A stretch of 64,000 nucleotides of DNA from Bog-532 sp965277615 (GTDB lineage Bacteria > Actinomycetota > Actinomycetes > Streptosporangiales > Streptosporangiaceae). Of the stretch, positions 7,190 through 15,722 are shown one piece after another. The stretch covers positions 2,728,001 to 2,792,000 of the forward strand of contig CBDIDG010000006.1 of the NCBI GenBank assembly GCA_965277615.1, in the 5' to 3' direction. Below the pieces are notes generated by a model. That model made no database searches and was not told the DNA's origin. It was given only the letters and a program-made list of their open reading frames with translations. Within the stretch, counting starts at the first letter, position 1. Each line of letters begins with the position of its first letter. The position numbers and the translations under genes were made by a program.

Positions 7190-8283
7190 TGTCCTGAGTC
7201 GATGATGCGTTGGCAGTAGGCAGCGAGGGTTTCGAGGATCTCGTCAGCCGTCTTGGTCCACACGAACGGCTTCGGGTTCTTGTTCCACTCATTGGTCCAC
7301 TTGCGGATGTCGGTTTCGAGCTCGACAACGCTGCGGTGTGCTGACCGGCGTAGCTTGCGGGTGGTGAGCTCGGCGAACCAGCGCTCGACCAGGTTCATCC
7401 AGCTGGAGCTGGTTGGCGTGAAGTGCAGGTGGAACCGGGGGTGCTTCAGCAGCCACTGGTGGATCGCCGGCGTCTTGTGGGTGGCGTAGTTGTCCAGTAC
7501 CAGGTGCAAGTCCAGGCCGCTGGGGACGGCGGTGTCGATGAGCTTGAGGAACCGCAGGAACTCCTGGTGGCGGTGGCGGCGGTAGGGCTGGGCGATGACC
7601 GATCCGCTGGCCAGGTCGAGGGCTGCGAACAGGCTGGTCGTCCCGTGCCTGACGTAGTCGTGCGTCATGCGGGCCGGGGTCGTCGGGAGCACCGGCAGGC
7701 ACGGCGCGGTGCGGTCCAGGGCCTGAATCTGGGACTTCTCGTCCACGCATAGGACCAGGGCGTTCTCCGGCGGGCTCATGTAGAGGCCGACGACGTCGCG
7801 GACCTTGCCGATGAACTCCGGGTCCGTGCTGAGCTTCCAGGTCTCCACGATGTGCGGCTTGAGGCCGAACGCCCGCCAGATCCGCGAGACCGACGACTGC
7901 GACAGACCCGTCTCGGCGGCCATTGACCGGGTCGACCAGTGCGAGTCCTGCCCGCGGCCCTTCTCCGTCAAAGTGCGCGTGACCAGGACCTCGACCTGCT
8001 CGTCGGTGATCGTCCGGACCGCCCCGGGCCGGGGCGCGTCGCCGAGGCCGTCCAGCCGGCGCTCCATGAACCGGACCCGCCATTTGCGGACCGACTCCCG
8101 CGACAGGCCTGTCCGGGTCGCGACCCGGGTCAGCGGCGCGACCCCGTTCTCGTCCGCGCAGGCCAGCACGACCCGGGCCCGCTCGGCCACGGCCTGCGAC
8201 GCCGTCCGCTTCCGCGACAAGGCCTCAAGCGACGCGCGCTCAGCATCAGACAGAACCAGCGGAATCAGCTTCGGGCTCGGCAC
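7186..8283 (-). CDS. IS630-family transposase
   Basis: 365 residues, full length. It has an N-terminal helix-turn-helix (TGLSRESVRKWRVRF) and a second one (TGLSQSSVSRIWRAFG), followed by the DDE domain with LCVDEKSQIQALDR, LHLVLDNYATHK and SSWMNLVERWFAEL carrying the three acidic residues. The TAG stop is completed by the target TA outside the element end, a feature seen in several IS630 elements. No disruption is visible, so the protein may be active. Confidence 0.9.
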   Translation of the reverse strand: MPSPKLIPLVLSDAERASLEALSRKRTASQAVAERARVVLACADENGVAPLTRVATRTGLSRESVRKWRVRFMERRLDGLGDAPRPGAVRTITDEQVEVLVTRTLTEKGRGQDSHWSTRSMAAETGLSQSSVSRIWRAFGLKPHIVETWKLSTDPEFIGKVRDVVGLYMSPPENALVLCVDEKSQIQALDRTAPCLPVLPTTPARMTHDYVRHGTTSLFAALDLASGSVIAQPYRRHRHQEFLRFLKLIDTAVPSGLDLHLVLDNYATHKTPAIHQWLLKHPRFHLHFTPTSSSWMNLVERWFAELTTRKLRRSAHRSVVELETDIRKWTNEWNKNPKPFVWTKTADEILETLAAYCQRIIDSGH

Positions 8284-8329
8284 AAGCCAAGCCTATAACC
8301 TGCGAACCCTTCAAAGACTCAAAACACCA
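7187..8329. mobile_element. IS630-family insertion sequence
   Basis: The element is 7189-8327 (1139 bp). The left end reads GTGTCCTGAGTC and the right end GACTCAAAACAC, which is its inverted complement at 10 of 12 positions. The left flank is TA, the expected IS630 target; the right flank is CA, probably a mutated TA, and directly abuts a second IS630-like end at 8330. One transposase gene on the minus strand fills the element. A second 610-bp segment with IS630 ends lies in tandem to its right. Confidence 0.8.
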
Positions 8330-8388
8330 GTGTCCCGGGTCAGCAATTAACTTCTGTGGCGTATCTCCTGCGTGCCGTTGCCCGCAGT

Positions 8389-8718
8389 TCATTCCCCAGG
8401 CAGGGCGGGCGCCACGTAGCGGAAGACCATGGCCTCGGCGTCCCGCGCCGCCTGCCTGATCCGCTTGGCCTCATCTCCCTGATAGAAATAGCTGGAAGAT
8501 TCGATCCAGGAGTACAAGCCGACAAGGTCGTTGACTGCACTTTTCGGCAGCACATCAGGATCGCTCCAGGCTGCGCCCAAGTCGATGATGGCGGTGCGAA
8601 GCGCATCAAATAGTGCCTCGTCCATCCCCTTCGCCAGTCGTAGCGCAGAGATGAATTCCGTAGCCGCATCACGCAACGCGCGGCCAGCATGTTCTCTGGC
8701 ATCGTGAGCTGAGGTCAC
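8389..8718 (-). CDS. Hypothetical protein within IS630-type ends
   Basis: 109 residues, predicted all-helical, beginning MTSAHDAREHAGRALRDAAT. It is rich in Ala, Asp and Arg, with a Trp/Tyr-containing central helix (VGLYSWIESSSYFYQGDEA). No family is recognised. It shares no similarity with transposases by eye. It sits between the left inverted end and the decayed transposase 5' end of the 610-bp segment, so it may be a transposon passenger gene. Confidence 0.5.
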   Translation of the reverse strand: MTSAHDAREHAGRALRDAATEFISALRLAKGMDEALFDALRTAIIDLGAAWSDPDVLPKSAVNDLVGLYSWIESSSYFYQGDEAKRIRQAARDAEAMVFRYVAPALPGE

Positions 8719-8736
8719 GGCAGGAGACTAACTTCA

Positions 8737-8922
8737 TCACCGCCCAGAGTCATCCGCGGGTCCTAGCCGCATCAGCAGCATCGGTGCCGCCCGGTCCAGC
8801 GCCTGCGACGCCATCCGCTCACGGGTCAGCAGCTCCAGAGGTACCGTCCGGCCTCGGCCGGACAACACCAGCGGGACAAGCTCTGTGCTCGGCATGCACC
8901 AACCCTGCACTCCGCAAACCAA
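8737..8922 (-). pseudogene. IS630 transposase N-terminal remnant
   Basis: The translation MPSTELVPLVLSGRGRTVPL matches the start of the neighbouring transposase (MPSPKLIPLVLSDAERASLE) and continues with ELLTRERMASQALDRA against ALSRKRTASQAVAERA. After about 50 residues the similarity ends and the frame stops. This is the 5' end of a second, more decayed IS630 copy in the same orientation. Confidence 0.7.
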
Positions 8923-9127
8923 ACTATGACTCAGGACACTAGCTGGATAATCTGCGCTGCCCGGGGTTGCCGCCTCGGCGTAGCACGCGTCCGGTGCGGA
9001 CCGGACGAGGGAATCAAGCTGTCTTCACGTCTACTTGGAGGGCAACGAGTCCATTTAGGTAGTTGATGTAGCGGGCAGGGGCTCAGGCCGGTCATTCTGG
9101 TAGATGCTTGTTCAGAAGGGAGTTGTG

Positions 9128-12100
9128 GTGACGGTTGAGCTAGCCTTGGCTGCTGGTAAGGCTGTTGGTTTGTGGGCTGGACGTCTATGGCTCTCGGATA
9201 GGACCCTTGCCGAGGAGCGGGGGAAGGATCTCATCGAGCTAATCCAGGTACGGTTTCCTGACCGGATTGTGCGTCGGCGGGTGCAGCGACAGCTTGATGA
9301 CATCGCTGATTTGGTTGCTGAACGGCTCATCACCCTGTGTGGCCACGAATATCGGGGATTGTCCGAGGGGGACAAATCGGCGGCCTTGGCTGAGGTAACC
9401 GTCGTTCTCAGGCGCGCCAACTTTTCCGATGAGGCGTTGTTCGCCGCCGATGTTGATCCGATGAAGGTGGCGCGCGATGTTCGCGCGAGGTTGACAAGCC
9501 GCGATATGGGCGCTGAACTCGGGACCGCCGGTGCGGCATTCTACGATCTGCTACTGGAGGAGTGTTGCGAGTGCCTGGTACGGATTATTCGCCAGCTGCC
9601 GCAGTTTGTCCCGCGGGCTTCGGCGGAGACGTTGTCACGGTTGTCGAGCCTGGCAGATCAGGTGGCGATGGTGCTCGCTCGGTTGCCAATCCGGTCGCTT
9701 GATGCCCCTGCCGGTACGGCTGATGACGTGGAGTTCAGGCGCCGATACCTAGGATACGTAAGCACAACTCTCGACTACCTGGAGTTGTTCGGGATCTCTT
9801 TCGAGCGTTATCAGCCTCGTACCATACTGAGCGTCGCTTATATCAGCCTCAGCGTGTCTACCGATGCCGACGCGAAACGCAGGTTCCAGTCGTGGGCGCC
9901 GTACAGACAGGCATCATTGCCTGATGACTGGCGAGAGCGGGATTTTGATCCCGGAACTGGCACTTTGCGCGTTGAGGCTGCCCTTAGCAGGAGTCGCCTG
10001 ATGCTGATCCGTGGCGAGGCTGGTTCGGGAAAATCAACGTTGCTTCGTTGGCTTACCATCGCCGCAGCACGGGGCAATTTCACTGCTGATCTTGCTGACT
10101 GGAACGGTTGCGTGCCGTTCCTGATCCGGCTGCGCGATTATACGAGTGGAAGCCTGCCACGCCCTGAGGGGTTTCTCGATAATTTTGCGGGACCGGTATC
10201 CGGGCTTATGCCCGTGGGCTGGGTGCACCGGCAACTGCATAGTGGAAAGGCGTTGCTTCTGGTTGACGGTGTGGACGAACTGCCGAATGGGCAGCGCAGG
10301 GAGGTGCGCTCCTGGCTGGGCGGCATTGTCAGTGCGTACCCTCAGGCCCGGGTGGTGATCACTTCACGTCCAGCGGCGGCAGGCTCGGGATGGCTCGAAA
10401 GTGAAGGGTTCGCTTCCGCGTTTCTGGAAAGGATGAGTTCAGCTGATATGCGGGCGCTTGTCCGACACTGGCACGACGCGGTGCGTGACCGTCCCGATTT
10501 GCCTTGCCCGCCCGAACGGCTGCCCGTTTGTGAGGCCGCCATGCTTGCGCGCCTCGAATCAGCGCCGCATCTGCGTGCCCTGGCAGCGAGTCCATTGCTG
10601 GCCGCCATGCTGTGTGCCCTGAACTTGGACCGCGATACCCAACTGCCCCGTGATCGGATGGGCTTGTACGCGGCTGCGCTGGAAATGCTGATCGAGCGAC
10701 GGGACGCCGAGCGCTACATTCCAAGTTTTCATGAAGTGAGGCTGGAACGCGAACAGAAGATACGGATTCTGCAGGATCTCGCCTGGCGACTGTCGGTCAC
10801 CAGCCGTACTGAACTGCCCGTTACAGCCGCCCTCCGCCGGGTCGAAGAACAACTCGCCATGATGCCTCGGGTGTCGGCGAGCGCGGCAGAGGTGCTCGAC
10901 CACTTGCTACAGCGTAGTGGTGTTCTCCGCGAACCTGTTCCTGGTCGCGTGGACTTCGTGCACCGCACCGTGCAGGAGTACCTCACGGCGAAACAGGCTG
11001 CTGACGATGGGGACGTGGAGCCATTGATCGCCAATGCTCACCGCGATCAATGGCACGAAACCATTGTCATGGCAGCAGGCCATGCCAATGCGCCGCTGCG
11101 ACATGAACTCCTGGCTGGCCTCCTGGACCGAATCCACAATGACCCGCGGTACGCTCGCCGCCTCAAACTGCTTATCACCGCTTGCCTTGAAACCCTGCCA
11201 GCTGTTCCGATAGCGCTTAACGGCGAAATTCAGGCGTGTATGGATGACCTCATTCCGCCACGAGACTTCTCATCAGCCCGCTCGCTGGCGGCAAGTGGTG
11301 AGCAACTACTCACCCGGCTCCCGCATGAGGTTACTGGCCTTTCAATAGGTGCAGCGCGTGCGACGGTACGAACGGCCTGGCTAATCAATGGACCAGCCGC
11401 TCTCGACGTCTTGGCGAGCTACGCGCAAGATCCTCGTGATCAGATCCAAGCCGAAGTCATAGCTGGCTGGAAATACTTTGAGCCTGAAGAATATGCTGTC
11501 CGAGTCCTAGCCGCTGCTCCCCTCCAGGATGGTTCTCTAGTGGTCGGCGGGCCTGGCCAGTTGCGGGCTGCCCGCCACCTTCGCCACCTCCGCTACCTGC
11601 GCATTTTCGACTGGGCAGTTCCAGACCTTTCTTTTCTTCGGGATATGGCCTCTTTGGAAGGTATTGACGTTAGCGAGCTGACGGGGAGTGACCTGAGTCC
11701 ACTGGCAATCCACGCCCCGACTCTGACGAACCTGAGCATCCTGTCCCCCAAGGACCTCGACGATCTTTATACGATCACCGCGCTCCGCCGCCTCAAGCAC
11801 CTGCATTTCTCCGCTGCAAACATAATGGACATAGGCTTCATTCGAGAATTGCCGCCTCTGTCTACTCTCTTTATCCGCGGGCTCGGCCAGATCGCTGACT
11901 TCGAATCTGTCGCTGCCCAGAAGTCGCTTACAAACCTTGGCTTGTGGGAATGTGAACAGCTTACAAATCTAGATAAGCTTCCTCCGCTAACAAATATAGA
12001 GTGGCTGGCGATTACGCACTCCCATCTCACATGTGGGCTTGATTGCGTCGTAGCTGCAGCTCCCGATCTCAAAGCTCTCAGGATTGGCTATTCACCTTGG

Positions 12101-12508
12101 GTTAGCAACCTCGAGTCGATAGCTGAACTGGACCTCAAGGAACTTAGCGTTATGGGTTGCAACTCTGTTCAGGACCTGGAACCGCTGACGGGGCAGAGAA
12201 GTCTTAGATTTCTAAACCTAGAAGGCACTGTTATTCATGACCTGACGCCCTTGGAGCACTTGACCAAGCTGGAGATCCTTTACCTAAAGGATTGTCCAAA
12301 TGTTTATGATCTGTCGCCGCTCGCCAATCTGAAAAAACTTAGCGAGCTCCATATCGAAGGTGTTGGGCCTGACATTGACCTCTCGCCTCTAGCAGACAAC
12401 CACAGGCTTACTCTCCATATTTATGAGGGTCAGCAAGTCCGCAATTCCTCCCTCCTCGAGAACGGCATACGAATAAAGCATGAACGCATGATTCAGGACA
12501 TCCGGTAA
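9128..12508 (+). CDS. NACHT-LRR NTPase, bacterial NLR-like candidate defence protein
   Basis: About 1126 residues. A helical N-terminal region (1-280) precedes a NACHT NTPase with Walker A GEAGSGKST (about 296-304), Walker B LLLVDGVDELP (about 377-387) and a TSRP motif. A helical winged region follows, then a C-terminal leucine-rich repeat array (about 810-1105) of roughly ten 20-25-residue units. This is the STAND/NACHT layout of bacterial NLR-type antiphage proteins and animal NLRs. By analogy the LRRs would sense a phage or host signal and the N-terminal domain would act as or recruit the effector. I saw no nuclease motif in the N-terminal part. The GTG at 9128 has an AAGGGAG site 6 nt upstream; ATG at 9104 is an alternative. 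The LRR-coding part is less GC-rich, suggesting transfer. Confidence 0.8.
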   Translation: MTVELALAAGKAVGLWAGRLWLSDRTLAEERGKDLIELIQVRFPDRIVRRRVQRQLDDIADLVAERLITLCGHEYRGLSEGDKSAALAEVTVVLRRANFSDEALFAADVDPMKVARDVRARLTSRDMGAELGTAGAAFYDLLLEECCECLVRIIRQLPQFVPRASAETLSRLSSLADQVAMVLARLPIRSLDAPAGTADDVEFRRRYLGYVSTTLDYLELFGISFERYQPRTILSVAYISLSVSTDADAKRRFQSWAPYRQASLPDDWRERDFDPGTGTLRVEAALSRSRLMLIRGEAGSGKSTLLRWLTIAAARGNFTADLADWNGCVPFLIRLRDYTSGSLPRPEGFLDNFAGPVSGLMPVGWVHRQLHSGKALLLVDGVDELPNGQRREVRSWLGGIVSAYPQARVVITSRPAAAGSGWLESEGFASAFLERMSSADMRALVRHWHDAVRDRPDLPCPPERLPVCEAAMLARLESAPHLRALAASPLLAAMLCALNLDRDTQLPRDRMGLYAAALEMLIERRDAERYIPSFHEVRLEREQKIRILQDLAWRLSVTSRTELPVTAALRRVEEQLAMMPRVSASAAEVLDHLLQRSGVLREPVPGRVDFVHRTVQEYLTAKQAADDGDVEPLIANAHRDQWHETIVMAAGHANAPLRHELLAGLLDRIHNDPRYARRLKLLITACLETLPAVPIALNGEIQACMDDLIPPRDFSSARSLAASGEQLLTRLPHEVTGLSIGAARATVRTAWLINGPAALDVLASYAQDPRDQIQAEVIAGWKYFEPEEYAVRVLAAAPLQDGSLVVGGPGQLRAARHLRHLRYLRIFDWAVPDLSFLRDMASLEGIDVSELTGSDLSPLAIHAPTLTNLSILSPKDLDDLYTITALRRLKHLHFSAANIMDIGFIRELPPLSTLFIRGLGQIADFESVAAQKSLTNLGLWECEQLTNLDKLPPLTNIEWLAITHSHLTCGLDCVVAAAPDLKALRIGYSPWVSNLESIAELDLKELSVMGCNSVQDLEPLTGQRSLRFLNLEGTVIHDLTPLEHLTKLEILYLKDCPNVYDLSPLANLKKLSELHIEGVGPDIDLSPLADNHRLTLHIYEGQQVRNSSLLENGIRIKHERMIQDIR

Positions 12509-12904
12509 TCAAGAGGATGTACCTGTCTTAAACTGAGAGGCCGACCTCAAAGGCAAGGGAGATATAATTACCCTGTTCGCTATAGGTGGCGAAGGTAGCC
12601 GTGTCGCACTCAAGACGACAATCCTTCGGCCAAATTGTCCCCGGGCCTCGTTTCAGGCTAAGACGTTGACTGCATGGTGATAACAGATCTGGACGATCTG
12701 CATGCGAATGCAGCTAAACCCTTGACTTCTATCAGACGCTCCAATTCGGCGTTATGTCACTGGGCCAGCGATCAAGATAGCCGCTTGGCAGTGGCTCTGC
12801 GTGACGCACTCACATGCCGCCGAGCGGGCGACTCCGTCAGATTGCCGTCCTTCTGGTGACCCAGGTCGAAGCGGTTAACGTTCCCGCGGGAACGTCCTCA
12901 TCTG
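12509..12904. other. Gene-poor stretch after the NACHT-LRR gene
   Basis: I see no convincing gene. A 61-codon plus-strand frame at 12674-12859 (MVITDLDDLHANAAKPLTSI...) lacks a clear ribosome site and recognisable motifs. An inverted repeat GTTCCCGCGGGAAC lies at about 12879-12892; it is a perfect palindrome and could be an operator or a hairpin. Confidence 0.35.
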
Positions 12905-12971
12905 CCGCCGACCGGACGGATCGCATCCTCGACCAAGCGGCATGACTTAGCAGACAGACACGGAGCCAGTC
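12905..12971 (+). pseudogene. Decayed 3' end of a second DUF2637 gene
   Basis: Positions about 12917-12970 align by eye with 1547-1600, the last codons of the intact DUF2637 gene and the start of its coupled ORF. Shared features are CGCATCCTCGAC, AAGCGGCATGACT and AGCAGACA. The downstream ORF start is followed by TAG here. This is a remnant of a second related element, or of a duplication, at the boundary with the catabolic cluster. Confidence 0.6.
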
Positions 12972-13112
12972 ATGGTCCGTGTCTGCACACCTGATGACCG
13001 GGCGGCGGCCATCGCCGCGAATCTGCGCCAACGGTATGTCCTGGCCATAACCGCGCCCCCTGCGGATAGTGCGCTGGCGAACGCTAGCCACATGGGTCGG
13101 CAGGCTCAGTAA
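12972..13112 (+). CDS. Short ORF, possible element remnant
   Basis: 46 codons, MVRVCTPDDRAAAIAANLRQ and 26 further residues, with ordinary high-GC codon use and a stop 7 bp inside the 3' end of the convergent acyl-CoA synthetase gene. It directly follows the decayed DUF2637 fragment and may be a truncated transfer-region gene. No family was recognised. Confidence 0.3.
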   Translation: MVRVCTPDDRAAAIAANLRQRYVLAITAPPADSALANASHMGRQAQ

Positions 13113-15250
13113 GCCTCGTCCTCGAGCACAACCAAGGCGTCGGCGGCCGCGCTGCGGCCGGGCTCGGCCCGCGCGACGAACGGGTTGATGTCGATCTCGG
13201 CGATGTGCCCGCGTTCCGCGGCCGCGATGCTGCTGAGTTGCACGATGGCATCGACCAGGTCGCCGAGGTGGACAGGGGGCCGGCCACGCGCACCAGCCAG
13301 CAGAGGCCAGCCGCGCAGCCGGCGCAGCATCTGCTCGGCCTGGGCCGGGCTCAGTGGCGGCAGGCCGAAGGCGACATCGTTGAGGTGTTCGACGAAGATG
13401 CCACCCAGGCCGACCATGACCACCGGGCCGAACGTTGGGTCCCGGTGGACGCCGAGCGCAAGCTCGACGCCCTCGAGCTGAGCCTGGATGACGACCGTCC
13501 CGTCGCCCAGTGCCTCCTGCTTGGCGCTGAGTTCGGCAAAGACCGCACGTAGCTCCGCGTCGGTGGCCAGGCCGACCCGGACCAGCCCGAGCTCAGATTT
13601 GTGCGCCGTCGATCCGCCGTCGACCTTGGCCACGACCGGCCAGCCCACCTTTGCGGCCGCGTCAACGGCATCGTCCGCGGTGGCCACGGCCACGGTCTCG
13701 GCGAAGCGGATACCAGGCAGCAGCGCCACCGCCGCCGGGCCGGTGCGTATCGCCCGGGTCCGTCCGTCGGCCACCGCCCCGGCCAGGTCATGGGCGGGAT
13801 CGCCGTGAGCGTCCTGGGGTTCCCGGCTGCCGGTCACTACCGCCAGCGCGCCGACTGCGTCGACGCCCATTGCCTCCACCACGATGCCGTGCTCGCGCAG
13901 CGTCCGCTCCGCTTCCGTGTTGGCCAGCCCGTTCACGACTACGGGCTTGCCGTAGGCCTGCTGAGCGGCGACGATCGCGGGTACGAAGACGTCACTGATG
14001 TGCTTGGCCTGCAGCATGTAGGCGAAGCCAAGGACCGCGCTGTCGATCTGGGGCTGCGACAGGACGTGTTCCAGCACGGCCCGCAGCATGTCCGGTTCCG
14101 ATCCGATCTGCCCCGACAGGTCGAGCGGGTTGTCAAAGCGAGCCGACGGGAGCTTGGCGCGAATCTCAGGATCAGGCGGCGGCGGGAGCGGCGGCACCTG
14201 CAGGCCTCGCTCGGCGCAGGCGTCAGCCAGCAGTGTGGCCACCCCGCCGGACAGGCTGAAGACGGCCACGTTCCGGCCCGTCGGCACCTGGCCAAGGTCG
14301 TAGAGACCGAGCGCTTCGATGAACTCATGCTCATCGCGTACGCGATGCACGCCGTGCTGCTCGAACACGGCGTCGTAGATCGCGTCCGTGCCCGCCAGGG
14401 CGCCGGTGTGCGACGCCGCCGACCGTGCTCCCAGCGCGGTACGCCCGAGCTTGAATGCAATCACGGGCTTCCCGGCCAGCCGGGCCGATTCGAACGCGGC
14501 CCGGAGCCGGTCGCCGTCGCCGCATCCCTCGGTGATCAGGCCAATGGCTGATACACCCTCGTCCTCGCTCAGGTAGCTGATGCAGTCGGCGATGTCGACG
14601 TCGATCTCATTACCGGTGTCAATGATCCACCGGTAGCCGATGCCGCGCGTCTTGGCCACGGCGGCGCCGAGGTACCCGGCCAGCCCGCCGCTCTGGCTGA
14701 GGATCGCCACCGAGCCCGGGAGCGGGCCGAGCGCGATGTCGGTGGCGAACGCTGCGTAAAGCTTCTTGGAGGTGTTGCGGAAGCCGACGCTGTTGGGCCC
14801 GAGGACGGTGATGCCGGCTTCGCGGGCCGCAGCCGTCAGTTCCCTCTCCATCGCCGCGCCCTCGGGACTTTCCTCCCGGAAGCCCGCGGCCATGCAGATC
14901 GCCGCCCGGCCCCCGCGCCGGCCGAGCTCTACGAGGGCGTCCTTGGTCTGCGCGGCGCTGACCGCCAGCACGGTCAGGTCGGGAACCTCGGGCAGATCGG
15001 TAATGGACGGATAACACGGCTTGCCCTGGATTTCGGTGCGAGCCGGATTCACTGCCATCAGGGATCCGGAGTATCCCCCGTCGGCCAGGAAGCGCAGCAC
15101 GCGGGCGCCGATCCGGGCCGGATTGGCGCTGGCGCCGACCACCGCGATCGAGGCCGGGTCAAACAAGGGGCGCAGCCGCGGGTCGACCGGGAGCGGGCTC
15201 ACCGTCTGGGCGCGGACGGATTCGGCGGGCATCGCAGTTACCTCACTCAC
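13106..15250 (-). CDS. Fused ADP/NDP-forming acyl-CoA synthetase
   Basis: 714 residues. It has an N-terminal CoA-binding Rossmann domain (FDPASIAVVGASANPARIG), a middle succinyl-CoA-synthetase-like domain with the phosphohistidine motif SAASHTGALAG, and a C-terminal ATP-grasp domain. This alpha-beta fusion interconverts acyl-CoA and acid with formation or use of ATP. The GTG start at 15250 overlaps the stop of the upstream MaoC gene by 8 bp; ATG at 15232 is an alternative. It is the last gene of the citE-maoC operon under the TetR-type operator at 16669. It may charge a pathway acid or conserve energy from the lyase product. The acyl substrate is unknown. Confidence 0.85.
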   Translation of the reverse strand: MSEVTAMPAESVRAQTVSPLPVDPRLRPLFDPASIAVVGASANPARIGARVLRFLADGGYSGSLMAVNPARTEIQGKPCYPSITDLPEVPDLTVLAVSAAQTKDALVELGRRGGRAAICMAAGFREESPEGAAMERELTAAAREAGITVLGPNSVGFRNTSKKLYAAFATDIALGPLPGSVAILSQSGGLAGYLGAAVAKTRGIGYRWIIDTGNEIDVDIADCISYLSEDEGVSAIGLITEGCGDGDRLRAAFESARLAGKPVIAFKLGRTALGARSAASHTGALAGTDAIYDAVFEQHGVHRVRDEHEFIEALGLYDLGQVPTGRNVAVFSLSGGVATLLADACAERGLQVPPLPPPPDPEIRAKLPSARFDNPLDLSGQIGSEPDMLRAVLEHVLSQPQIDSAVLGFAYMLQAKHISDVFVPAIVAAQQAYGKPVVVNGLANTEAERTLREHGIVVEAMGVDAVGALAVVTGSREPQDAHGDPAHDLAGAVADGRTRAIRTGPAAVALLPGIRFAETVAVATADDAVDAAAKVGWPVVAKVDGGSTAHKSELGLVRVGLATDAELRAVFAELSAKQEALGDGTVVIQAQLEGVELALGVHRDPTFGPVVMVGLGGIFVEHLNDVAFGLPPLSPAQAEQMLRRLRGWPLLAGARGRPPVHLGDLVDAIVQLSSIAAAERGHIAEIDINPFVARAEPGRSAAADALVVLEDEAY

Positions 15251-15707
15251 CGGCGGCGGGCCGACGCTGCATCAGGAAGACCCGGACGCAGTCGCAAACG
15301 ATCTCGTCGCGCTGGTTGAGACCTTCGTGCCGGGCGGTGACGATCCCGGCGGCTGGGTTCGACTTTGACTCGCGTTTGCTGATCACGGTGGTGCGCGAGC
15401 GGAGCGTGTCACCGTGAAAGACGGGGCGGGGGAAGTTGATCTCGGTGAATCCGAGGTTGCCCAGGGTGGTGCCGAGTGTCATGTCGTACACGGTCATGCC
15501 GGTGATGAGGCCGAGGGTGAAGATGCTGTTGACGATGCGCTGGCCGAACGAGGATGTCTTGGCGAACTCCTCGTCCATGTGTAGCGGCTGGGGGTTCATG
15601 GTCAGGGCCGAGAACCAGGTGTTGTCCGCCTCAGTTACCGTCCGGCGCAGCGGATGCTCGACCGTATCGCCGACAATGAACTCCTCGTAGTACATGCCTG
15701 TGGCCAT
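15243..15707 (-). CDS. MaoC-family hydratase, mesaconyl/itaconyl-CoA hydratase-like
   Basis: 154 residues, a single hot-dog domain. The hydratase signature is in TMNPQPLHMDEEFA, with Asn, Pro and His in the expected places and a substrate loop downstream. The pairing with a CitE-type lyase one gene upstream resembles the Rv2498c-Rv2499c and itaconate-degradation pairs, where a MaoC protein hydrates a C5 dicarboxyl-CoA and CitE cleaves the product. A ribosome-site-like AAAAGAGG precedes the ATG, 15 bp after the citE stop. Hydration of an enoyl-CoA is well supported; the C5 substrate is inference. Confidence 0.8.
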   Translation of the reverse strand: MATGMYYEEFIVGDTVEHPLRRTVTEADNTWFSALTMNPQPLHMDEEFAKTSSFGQRIVNSIFTLGLITGMTVYDMTLGTTLGNLGFTEINFPRPVFHGDTLRSRTTVISKRESKSNPAAGIVTARHEGLNQRDEIVCDCVRVFLMQRRPAAGE

Positions 15708-15722
15708 GAACAGCCTCTTTTC

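Larger units (their letters stand above)
8330..8939. mobile_element. 610-bp segment with IS630-type inverted ends, cargo ORF and tnp remnant
   Basis: The left end GTGTCCCGGGTC (8330-8341) and right end GACTCAGGACAC (8928-8939) are inverted complements at 10 of 12 positions and match the neighbouring IS630 ends; a TA follows on the right. It holds a degenerate N-terminal piece of an IS630 transposase (8737-8922) and an unrelated intact small ORF (8389-8718). It may be an internally deleted IS that gained a passenger, or two unrelated ends that happen to bracket a gene. Mobilisation by the neighbouring transposase is possible. Confidence 0.55.

Noticed and set aside
7187..8941. A single 1.75-kb composite IS630 element bounded by the outer ends
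   Set aside because: The intact element has its own matching right end at 8316-8327, giving the normal 1.14-kb size; the outer end belongs to the second segment.
576..13000. A complete, self-transmissible AICE
   Set aside because: Integrase, excisionase, replication initiator and TraB translocase genes were not found; only DUF2637 and small ORFs remain.
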